Of a stretch of DNA of 16,044 nucleotides, positions 7,420 through 14,000 are shown in pieces. The stretch comes from JAWXBM01 sp034440115 (GTDB taxonomy: Bacteria > Pseudomonadota > Gammaproteobacteria > Xanthomonadales > SZUA-36), in contig JAWXBM010000043.1 in the NCBI GenBank assembly GCA_034440115.1, positions 1-16,044 on the forward strand, in the 5' to 3' direction. Within the stretch, counting starts at the first letter, position 1. Every line of letters begins with the position of its first letter. Under the pieces are notes generated by a model. That model saw only the letters and a program-made list of their open reading frames with translations. It did not search any database and had not been told where the DNA came from. The position numbers were made by a program, and so were the translations under genes.

Positions 7420-9036
7420 CTAGTCATCAAGCCAGCTCTCCGGAACCGTATTCGGTTTGCGCATGGACAGCAGGATCTCCCGCGCCGCATTGGCGCCCGG
7501 CGCGGCCATCGCGCCGCCACCGGGGTGGTTCGAGGATCCGCACATCCACAGGCCCTTGACTGGCCCGCGGTACTGCGCGTAGCCGGGCACCGGGCGGTTG
7601 AACAGTAATTGGTCCATGGTCAGCTCGCCATGGAAGATATGGCCCCCGGTCAGCCCCGCTTGCGCCTCCAGTTCACGTGGCGTGAGTATTTCGGCGTGCA
7701 GGATCAGGTCCTTGAAGCCCGGCGCGTATTTCTCGAGCAGGTTGATGATGGTCTGCCCAAATGCGTCCCGGTCCTCGTCGGTCCAGTCCCGGCCATGGAT
7801 CTTCTCCGGCACATACTGGACAAAAACCGTCAGAAAGTGCTTGCCCGGCGGGGTCATGGTCGGGTCCGTCAGCGAGGGAATCAGGACGTCGACGTAGGGG
7901 TCCCGTGACCAGGTGCCGTCCTTCCAGTCATCGTAAGCGCGCTCCAGGCGCTCGACGGTGTCGCACAGGTGCATGTCGGTGCACAGCAGTTCGCGGTTGT
8001 CCCGCAGAGCCGTGAACTGCGGCAGCCCGTCGATGGCGAAGTTCACCTTGCCCGAGGAACCTTTAATCTTGAAATTGCGTACTTTTTCGAGAAATTCGGG
8101 CCGCAGGTCCTGCGCATCCATGCATTGCAGGAAAGTGCGCGGGAAGGTAAGGTTGGAAACCACCGTGTCGGAGCGATACTCGTTACCGTTTTCCAGGGCG
8201 ACGCCGGTGACCCGGCCGTGCTTGACCAGGATTTGATCCACACTGGAACCCAGTAGCGTTTCGCCGCCGTGGTCCTGGTAACAGGCGTGCATGGCATTGG
8301 CGATGGCGCCCATGCCGCCGCGCGCGTAACCCCAGGCGCCCGCGGTGCCGTCCACGTCACCCATGGCATGGTGCAGCAGGACGTAAGCCGTGCCCGGCGA
8401 CATCACGCCCAGGCAGGAACCGGTGATGCCGCTGCCGGCGTGCGTGGCCTTAAGCAAGGGGTTTTCGAAATACTCGTCCAGGTACTCAGCAATGCTCATG
8501 GTGTAGAAGCGAATGCTTTCGTTAATGACGTTTTCGCCCAGTTTCCAGTACTCCCTGCCCATGTGCAGCAGTTCGAGCAGGTCGCGCGGCTTGAACGAGG
8601 CCGGGTCGGGCACGGTGCGCAGCAGGAACTGCCGAATGAAGCGGCACTGGCGCATGATGTCACGCCCGAACCGCACTTCGGCATCGGCGTCCCTGGGGCT
8701 GTGCCGGCTGATTTCCCGTCGCGTGGCATCCGGGTCGAGATAAGTGCCGAGGTAGTCGCCATTTTCCGAGATGTTGACCTTGCCTGCGTAGGGCACCACC
8801 TGCAGGCCGTATTTCGCCAGATCCAGCGCCCGGTAAACCTCGGGCCTGAGCAGTCCGCAGACGTATGAACAGTTGGAATAGAGCCAATCCTTGTAGCGCG
8901 GACGGCTGATGGTGGCGCCGCCGACGTATTCGTTTTTCTCGATCAGCAGCACGTTCAGTCCGGCCTTGGCGAGAAACGCAGCATTGGTGATGCCGTTGTG
9001 GCCTGCGCCCACGACAATCGCATCATATTTTTTCAA
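7420..9036 (-). CDS. NAD(P)/FAD-dependent oxidoreductase, PYROXD2/CrtI-like (first copy)
   Basis: The 538-aa flavoprotein carries AIVVGAGHNGITNAAFLAKA (residues 6-25), the FAD/NAD Rossmann motif. This is followed by LLIEKNEYVGGATISR, a central substrate region, and the C-terminal GLWMCGSSNHPGGGAMAAPG typical of PYROXD2-like proteins. Length is normal. The start is a TTG at 9034-9036 with GGAG 8 bases upstream; no ATG precedes the glycine motif, so TTG is required. The first 14 bases overlap the end of the amidase gene, indicating co-translation. It is more divergent from its neighbouring paralogue than a recent duplicate would be, so the pair is old and probably has split roles or forms a heteromer (inference). 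Substrate unknown; the neighbours suggest oxidation of an amine or a carbon-carbon bond in a small-molecule breakdown route. Confidence 0.87.
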   Translation of the reverse strand: MKKYDAIVVGAGHNGITNAAFLAKAGLNVLLIEKNEYVGGATISRPRYKDWLYSNCSYVCGLLRPEVYRALDLAKYGLQVVPYAGKVNISENGDYLGTYLDPDATRREISRHSPRDADAEVRFGRDIMRQCRFIRQFLLRTVPDPASFKPRDLLELLHMGREYWKLGENVINESIRFYTMSIAEYLDEYFENPLLKATHAGSGITGSCLGVMSPGTAYVLLHHAMGDVDGTAGAWGYARGGMGAIANAMHACYQDHGGETLLGSSVDQILVKHGRVTGVALENGNEYRSDTVVSNLTFPRTFLQCMDAQDLRPEFLEKVRNFKIKGSSGKVNFAIDGLPQFTALRDNRELLCTDMHLCDTVERLERAYDDWKDGTWSRDPYVDVLIPSLTDPTMTPPGKHFLTVFVQYVPEKIHGRDWTDEDRDAFGQTIINLLEKYAPGFKDLILHAEILTPRELEAQAGLTGGHIFHGELTMDQLLFNRPVPGYAQYRGPVKGLWMCGSSNHPGGGAMAAPGANAAREILLSMRKPNTVPESWLDD

Positions 9037-10741
9037 TCTTTGAACTCCGGTGATCAGGCCGTTTCGGCCTTGCGGTGTGGTTATCCGTGGCGCTGCAGAC
9101 GGCCGGCTCGAAGCCCTTGAGCACGGACGGAAAACAGGCCGGCGGTTTGCGGTGTCTCGTCATTTGCTCATAAGCATAGGCGAATTGAATGAGCAAGCCA
9201 TCCGAGTAGCGACGGCCAAGAATTTGCAAACCGGCCGGCAGGCCGTCCCCGTTAAAGCCCATGGGCACGGTGATCGCTGGCATTCCGGTTGATGGAGCAA
9301 TTAACTGGCTGTTGTCCCCCCGGTAGTCCTCCTGGCCCCGGTCCAGGCGGGCCGGCGGATACCTCCAGGTCGGGAACACCAGTGCGCCCACGGCGGCTTG
9401 GTCCATTGCGGTGGTTACGTCATGCAGAAAGGATCGCCGGGCCGGGTGATCCAGGAAGACCGGGCAAGGTTCGCTCCAGTCGGCCTGCGCGACATCCGCC
9501 GAGTACTGAAGGTACCATTCGAAATCTTCCCTGGCCTGCGCGGAATAAAGACCGGCATCAAAGGCTTGCTTGACGTCACGCATCGGCGCGGTTTCACCCA
9601 GGGTTTTCAGGTACTGGGCCAGGTCGTAACGAAAAGTGGCACAAAATGAATCGGCCTCGGCGTGCACTGACCAGTTTGGCACCTCGAACGGGTCAACGAG
9701 TTCCGCACCTGCTGCGCGCAGATCTTCCAGCGCGGCCTCGAACAGCGCCAGGATCTCCGCATCGGTGTCTTGCGGCTCTGCCTGGGCCCGGAGCACACCG
9801 ATTCTGGCCCCTGCCAGACCGTCTGAGTTCAGGTAGTTGGTGTAGTTTTGCTCCCGTTTCGCCACCTCGCTCAAAGGGTCGTCAGGGTCGTAGCCTGCCA
9901 CCACATCAAGCAGACGTGCCGCGTCTGCGACCGTTCGTGCCATTGGCCCGGCGACGTCCCGGTCAAACACCAGCGGAATGATGCCATCACGGCTGGTAAG
10001 CCCAAGGGTTGGCCGAAGGCCTACCAGCGCCAGGTGAGAGGACGGTCCCCGAATCGAATTACCGGTGTCCGTGCCCAGGCCGGCGACACCGAAACTGGCC
10101 GCCACGCCGGACGCCGTTCCCCCACTGGAACCGGCCGGAACCCGGTCCAGTGCATAGGCATTGGCGGTCACCCCGTAGGACGAGCTGATCGTTTGCTGGG
10201 GGCTGAAGGCCCACTCTGCCATATTGGTCTTGGCCAGGACTATTGCGTCCGCCTGCCGGAGTTTGCGCACCATGAACGCATCGTCGGGCGGCAGGTTTTT
10301 TGCCAGGGCAATCGAGCCACCGGTGGTCGGCAGGTCATGGGTATCGAAGTTGTCCTTGACCAGGATCGGTGCACAGAACAACGGCCCCAGGGTGTCCCCG
10401 TTGGCCACTGCCTGGTCGATGTCTTTGGCTCGCTGGAGTGCCCGAGGGTTGATTTCGGTAATGGCGTTGAGCCCGCTGGCTTGGTCGTAGGTCTCTATCC
10501 TTTCCAGGTAGGCTTCAACCACCACCTGGCATGATGTACGCCCTGTGCGGATAGCGTCCTGGATATCAGCGATCGTGGCTTCAACCACGTCAAATGATGT
10601 GTCATTCAAGACATTGCCATGCGCATTGCTTTTCGGCTTGGCAGGTGCCTTCAGCTCGCATGCACCCAACACCAGTACGAGTGCTGCGAGGGGCAAGAGA
10701 AGTAACCCTGACTGGATAGTTTGCAGTTTTATCTTATTCAT
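9023..10741 (-). CDS. Lipoprotein amidase (amidase-signature family)
   Basis: From the ATG at 10739-10741 the product is 572 aa. The N-terminus is a lipoprotein signal: Lys-containing n-region, a hydrophobic stretch (LLLLPLAALVLVL), then LGAC with Cys at residue 28 followed by Glu. It should therefore be lipidated and face the periplasm, most likely at the outer membrane. The amidase-signature triad is present: Lys in CAPILVKDNF (129), cis-Ser in AGSSGG (205), nucleophile Ser in GTDTGNSIRGP (229). The 24-residue Ser-Ser spacing is the same as in fatty acid amide hydrolase. The GNS variant of the usual GGS occurs in a subgroup of secreted amidases. A TTG at 10751-10753 with AGGT upstream gives a product 4 residues longer and is an equal alternative. 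The gene sits between cytosolic enzymes, so it probably frees the pathway substrate from an amide outside the cytoplasm (inference). Confidence 0.88.
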   Translation of the reverse strand: MNKIKLQTIQSGLLLLPLAALVLVLGACELKAPAKPKSNAHGNVLNDTSFDVVEATIADIQDAIRTGRTSCQVVVEAYLERIETYDQASGLNAITEINPRALQRAKDIDQAVANGDTLGPLFCAPILVKDNFDTHDLPTTGGSIALAKNLPPDDAFMVRKLRQADAIVLAKTNMAEWAFSPQQTISSSYGVTANAYALDRVPAGSSGGTASGVAASFGVAGLGTDTGNSIRGPSSHLALVGLRPTLGLTSRDGIIPLVFDRDVAGPMARTVADAARLLDVVAGYDPDDPLSEVAKREQNYTNYLNSDGLAGARIGVLRAQAEPQDTDAEILALFEAALEDLRAAGAELVDPFEVPNWSVHAEADSFCATFRYDLAQYLKTLGETAPMRDVKQAFDAGLYSAQAREDFEWYLQYSADVAQADWSEPCPVFLDHPARRSFLHDVTTAMDQAAVGALVFPTWRYPPARLDRGQEDYRGDNSQLIAPSTGMPAITVPMGFNGDGLPAGLQILGRRYSDGLLIQFAYAYEQMTRHRKPPACFPSVLKGFEPAVCSATDNHTARPKRPDHRSSKIEKI

Positions 10742-10786
10742 ATGGCTCAGCAATGGTTCTACCTGGCAAGCTGATATGTTGTCAGG

Positions 10787-11548
10787 TCAGCCCGCAACCC
10801 CGCCACCGTCCACGACCAATGCATCGCCGGTCACGAAGGAAGAGTCATCACAGGCCAGGAACAGCACCGCGCGGGCGATTTCTTCGGGCGTTCCAATCCG
10901 CCCGAGCGGGCGCTTAGCGCCGCCGGCCGCATAATCCTCCCACTTCATGCCACGCTTTTCGGCATCGTCTTCCAGCATTGGCGTCATGACGTCCCCGGGG
11001 CACACGCAGTTGACCCGTATGCCCTGCGGGCCGTGATCGATGGCCATGGCCTTGGCCATGACGATAAGCCCGCCCTTGGCTGCACAGTAGGCCGCCGCCT
11101 TGTCGCCACCAAGGATGCCCCAGCCTGAACTGGTATGGATGATCGACCCGCTGCCGCGCTCGATCATGGAAGGAAGCGCATACTTCGACATCAGGAAAGC
11201 GCCCTTCAAGCTGGAGTCGATGGTCTCGTCCCACTCTGCTTCGGTGCAGTCCGGAATCGTTTTCGGGTGGAAGACCCCGGCATTGTTGAACAGTACGTCG
11301 ATCCGTCCGAAGCGCTCCAGGGTTTGCTCAACGGCCTGCCGGCAGTCCTCCGCGACACACACGTCTGAGCGAATGAACATTGCCGTACCGCCGTCGTCGT
11401 TGATGGCCCGCGCCACCTGGTTGCCGCGTTCCTCATTACGTCCGGTGAGCACGACGGCAGCCCCCTCCTGCGCCAGCAGAATCGCGGTGGCGCTGCCGAT
11501 GCCCGAGGTTCCGCCGGTAATGAGTGCAACTTTGCCTTGCAGTTTCAT
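10787..11548 (-). CDS. SDR-family oxidoreductase (classical, second SDR)
   Basis: This 253-aa classical short-chain dehydrogenase/reductase has TGGTSGIG (11-18) for the dinucleotide, NNAG (88-91), a catalytic Ser at 140/141 and YCAAK (Tyr154, Lys158). Length is typical. The second strand ends LTGRNEER, with Arg rather than Asp after it, which allows NADP(H) but does not prove it. The C-terminal half has PGDVMTPM, a common motif after the catalytic site. The ATG is preceded by AGGAG at good spacing. It lies 62 bases after the other SDR and 45 bases before the amidase ATG, all on one strand, so one transcript is likely. Probable role: oxidation of a hydroxyl or reduction of a carbonyl intermediate of the cluster's substrate. 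Confidence 0.9.
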   Translation of the reverse strand: MKLQGKVALITGGTSGIGSATAILLAQEGAAVVLTGRNEERGNQVARAINDDGGTAMFIRSDVCVAEDCRQAVEQTLERFGRIDVLFNNAGVFHPKTIPDCTEAEWDETIDSSLKGAFLMSKYALPSMIERGSGSIIHTSSGWGILGGDKAAAYCAAKGGLIVMAKAMAIDHGPQGIRVNCVCPGDVMTPMLEDDAEKRGMKWEDYAAGGAKRPLGRIGTPEEIARAVLFLACDDSSFVTGDALVVDGGGVAG

Positions 11549-11610
11549 AAAGGTACTTCTCCTGAGTCAGTTTCGTATCGCCCGGCGGCCAGGCACCGGT
11601 GCGGAATCTC

Positions 11611-12375
11611 CTACTCGTGGGCCCACTGGCTGCACAGGCCGCCGGTGGTTTCTGCCCCGTCCATTACATATTCGTGGCCGCTCGCAAAGCCTGCATCATC
11701 CGAGGCCAGGAAGGCGTATAGCGCAGCCAATTCTTCGGGCTTCGCGTGCCGCCCCAGCGGTATCTTGCGATTGACCGCGGCAAGCATCTCGTCGCTGTAC
11801 TCGGCGCGCTGCATTGGCGTCAGCGTGTATCCCGGGGATACGGCGTTGACCCTGACGGTTGGGGCAAGCTCCAGCGCCATCGCCAGGCTCAGGGCGATCA
11901 CTCCGCCCTTGCTGGCACTGTAATCGGCGTAATGCGGGTAGCCGACGTTGCCGGCCGTGGAGGCCGTGTTGAGAATCACACCGGAGCCGCGGGCAACCAT
12001 GTGGCGAGCCGCGGTCTGCGCCACGTTGAACACGCCCTTGAGGTTGACATTGATCACCCGGTCCCATTCCTCCGGAGTGATGTCGAGGAAACCGTGCCGA
12101 ATGCTGATGCCGGCATTGTTGATCAACACGTCCAGCGAGCCCATTCTTTCGATCGCCTCGCCAACCGCTGCCTGCACCTGTTTCATGTTTGAAACGTCAG
12201 CATCGATCACGGCGGTAAGACCCGGCAACTCGGCCCTGACCCGTTCCCGCGCCGAGGCGCTGCTATCGATAACGCAGACCGCGCAACCCTCTTCAAGGAA
12301 ACGGGCCGCTGTGGCCTGCCCGATGCCGCTGGCACCACCAGTGACCAGTACGTTCTTACCTTTCAAGCCGCGCAT
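11611..12375 (-). CDS. SDR-family oxidoreductase (classical, first SDR)
   Basis: This 254-aa classical SDR has TGGASGIG (12-19), NNAG (86-89), a catalytic Ser at 139 in NTAST, and YSASK (Tyr152, Lys156). Asp37 at the end of the second strand (CVID) points to NAD(H). The start is fixed by GGAGGG six bases before the ATG at 12373-12375. It is the first gene downstream of the only sizeable gap in the cluster, so it probably leads the transcriptional unit SDR-SDR-amidase-FAD-FAD-GcvT. Its sequence differs considerably from the SDR that follows, so the pair likely handle different steps or opposite cofactors. The actual substrate cannot be assigned. Confidence 0.9.
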   Translation of the reverse strand: MRGLKGKNVLVTGGASGIGQATAARFLEEGCAVCVIDSSASARERVRAELPGLTAVIDADVSNMKQVQAAVGEAIERMGSLDVLINNAGISIRHGFLDITPEEWDRVINVNLKGVFNVAQTAARHMVARGSGVILNTASTAGNVGYPHYADYSASKGGVIALSLAMALELAPTVRVNAVSPGYTLTPMQRAEYSDEMLAAVNRKIPLGRHAKPEELAALYAFLASDDAGFASGHEYVMDGAETTGGLCSQWAHE

Positions 12376-12601
12376 CGATACCCTCCAGTTGATGAAAATT
12401 CCTTACCGCCGGGGAGTATACACACACACCAAGCAATTGAAATTGGCTATTCACGGAGCATTGGGCACTAGCCGGGCCGACAGAATACCAGGCCCCACAG
12501 TGTCTTTTAGCTTGGCTTTGAAAATCAAGCCCAACAAAAATCCCACTTTTTGTTTGTCCTGCCCTGATCATTCATGGATGGATTATTCGGCGCTTCCTTG
12601 A
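12376..12601. promoter_or_regulatory. Intergenic region between divergent SDR and CPXCG genes
   Basis: The SDR leaves to the left and the CPXCG gene to the right, so both promoters should lie in these roughly 226 bases. On the minus strand a TATACT at 12418-12423 lies about 43 bases before the SDR ATG and could be a -10 element, next to a short GT-dinucleotide run; no good -35 is visible. Two overlapping inverted repeats at 12512-12554 are listed separately. The sequence is clearly more AT-rich than the flanking genes. Confidence 0.35.
12512..12554. repeat. Two overlapping inverted repeats in a divergent intergenic region
   Basis: TTGGCTT (12512-12518) pairs with AAGCCCAA (12527-12534), with one bulged C. 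Immediately after, AACAAAAA (12533-12540) and TTTTTGTT (12547-12554) form a perfect 8-base inverted repeat around TCCCAC. The arms share bases 12533-12534, so the two hairpins cannot both extend fully. Possible roles are an operator for a regulator of the divergent genes or a terminator-like element; the T-rich arm would only serve a rightward transcript. Confidence 0.4.
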
Positions 12602-12754
12602 GTGGAACTACTAATTGAAACCGAAATTGCCTGCCCGTGCTACGGGAAAAACATCTCTGTGCTGATTGATTCTGCAGTTGCGAACCAGCACTGCATCGAA
12701 GATTGCCAGGTGTGCGGCCGACCGATTGTGTTCGTCCTTCATGCCCGCGCGTGA
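12602..12754 (+). CDS. CPXCG-motif cysteine-rich small protein (Cys_rich_CPXG family) with permuted motif
   Basis: This small plus-strand frame reads 50 residues from GTG 12602-12604 to TGA 12752-12754. It contains ETEIACPCYGKNISVLIDSA (6-25) and then QHCIEDCQVCGRPIVF (29-44). This is the layout of the CPXCG family: 'CPYCGE.I..LID.S...Q.YIEDCQVCC.PI', a zinc-ribbon-like small protein of unknown function in Proteobacteria. The normal length of about 60 aa fits. In the first knuckle the order is C-P-C-Y-G instead of C-P-Y-C-G, so the second Cys is moved by one residue; the second pair, C-Q-V-C, is intact. An in-frame TGA lies directly before the GTG, so no longer start exists, and no good Shine-Dalgarno is present. 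The last 16 bases overlap the 3' end of the convergent Rieske gene. Confidence 0.82.
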   Translation: MELLIETEIACPCYGKNISVLIDSAVANQHCIEDCQVCGRPIVFVLHARA

Positions 12755-13980
12755 CCGAACTGGGCCAGGTACCATTGCTGGAAGGTTATCACGCGCCGCT
12801 CGTGTTCGGAGTATCGCCCCGGCTGGTAGCGCGAGGACAGGATGCCGAGCTGGTTGTTTTCCGTGATGGTCTGGTCCTGCCGGGTGGTGGTGTCCCAGCC
12901 CCAGATCATGCGCTGCACGTCGTAGCCAGTGGCCTCGCCGTCCACCAGCCAGGTCAACTCAACATCGGTTTGCAGGGTGTCACGTGGCGCAAACTGGAAC
13001 AGCACGGCAAAGTCGTTGCACGCCACCAGTTGGGTGAACGGGCTGAACGACAGGTACATGCGGCCCTGGTCAAAGCCGCGCCGCTTGCCCATCAGCGTCG
13101 AGGCAGGCCGTCCATCCTGTGTTTCGCTGTCATAGCCCTCGCGGATATTGCGTTGCAGCAACAAACGCAGGTGCGAGGATTCGGGGCCGTCATCAACAGT
13201 GCCAATCGGGCGTCCCAGGGCTGCCGCATGTTTCTCCCAGGCCGCCACCACCGGTTGGTATTTGGCCACCGCTGCGGCCGGCCCGGAACTCGGCCCCGCG
13301 CCATACGCCACCAGCGCTTCCGGCGGATGCATGGAGCAGAATTCTGGATGGGCCGGTGCGCAGTGGTAGCACTCAACGAAATTCTCCACCACCAGTTTCC
13401 AGTTTGCCGACGTTGGATAGGATAGCCGGTGCGCGATCTTTGCTTCGGCGAAGCCGTGGAAGTCAAGATACGGTGCCAGGTCTGCGAACGTGGCATCGAA
13501 ATCGACCGGGTTGCCCCGGCTCAGGTTGATGAAGATGAAGCCGTGGAATACCCGCACATGGCAGCCATGCAGCCCGTTATCCCGCTTGGAGAAATCTGCG
13601 GGCATCAGCGGCGCCGCAATCAACGCTCCGTCCAGGCTGTAGGTCCACGCATGGTATGGGCAGGTAAATCGCTTTGCCGATCCGGCCGATTCGGTGCACA
13701 GCACCGAACCGCGATGGCGGCAAACATTGAAGAATGCGTTGACGGTTGCATCGTCCTGCCGCACAACGATGATCGATTCATTGCCCATGCGGTAAAGAAA
13801 GTAGTCACCCTTGTTCCTGACCTGGTCGGTATGCCCGGCCACGATCCACTTGTGGCTGACCACGCTGTCCATGTCTGCGGCGAATACCTCGTCAGCGCAA
13901 TAGAATTTCCGGTCCAGACTGTAGCCGCTGCGCGTTTCCGCTGCCAGTTTTGCCATGAGTGAAGAATGGGATGTGCGCAT
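12739..13980 (-). CDS. Rieske non-heme iron oxygenase, glycine-betaine-monooxygenase (GbcA)-like
   Basis: The 413-aa product has a Rieske [2Fe-2S] site, C87-R-H89 and C107-P-Y-H110. Its catalytic domain contains NWKLVVENFVECYHCAPAHP (193-212), in which His206 and His211 are iron ligands. Asp369 in RQDQ is the likely third ligand, followed by ENNQLGI and a YQPGRYSEHE...WYL ending. This pattern is that of the GbcA / carnitine-monooxygenase-like group, which demethylates or cleaves quaternary amines with O2 and a reductase. No reductase partner (GbcB-type) is present in the window. GAGGAG precedes the ATG at 13978-13980. It starts 20 bases after the FAD-GcvT gene, which fits sequential demethylation of one substrate. 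Choline, glycine betaine, stachydrine or related betaines are all possible; the motif does not decide among them. Confidence 0.88.
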   Translation of the reverse strand: MRTSHSSLMAKLAAETRSGYSLDRKFYCADEVFAADMDSVVSHKWIVAGHTDQVRNKGDYFLYRMGNESIIVVRQDDATVNAFFNVCRHRGSVLCTESAGSAKRFTCPYHAWTYSLDGALIAAPLMPADFSKRDNGLHGCHVRVFHGFIFINLSRGNPVDFDATFADLAPYLDFHGFAEAKIAHRLSYPTSANWKLVVENFVECYHCAPAHPEFCSMHPPEALVAYGAGPSSGPAAAVAKYQPVVAAWEKHAAALGRPIGTVDDGPESSHLRLLLQRNIREGYDSETQDGRPASTLMGKRRGFDQGRMYLSFSPFTQLVACNDFAVLFQFAPRDTLQTDVELTWLVDGEATGYDVQRMIWGWDTTTRQDQTITENNQLGILSSRYQPGRYSEHERRVITFQQWYLAQFGHARA

Positions 13981-14000
13981 AAGTGCTCCTCGTTGGTTCG

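Noticed and set aside
5708..9036. Carotenoid desaturase pair (CrtI/CrtN-like) as part of carotenoid synthesis
   Set aside because: The C-terminal signatures are of PYROXD2 type and no crtB, crtE or other carotenoid gene is present; context is amine catabolism.
9848..10534. Plus-strand open frame of 228 codons opposite the amidase
   Set aside because: Antisense to the conserved amidase signature and without any recognisable motif.
12418..12436. CA/GT dinucleotide run considered as a microsatellite or phase-variable tract
   Set aside because: Only a few repeat units, too short for slipped-strand switching and not in a coding frame.
13429..13962. Plus-strand open frame opposite the Rieske gene
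   Set aside because: Mirror of the Rieske coding region; no independent motif or ribosome site.
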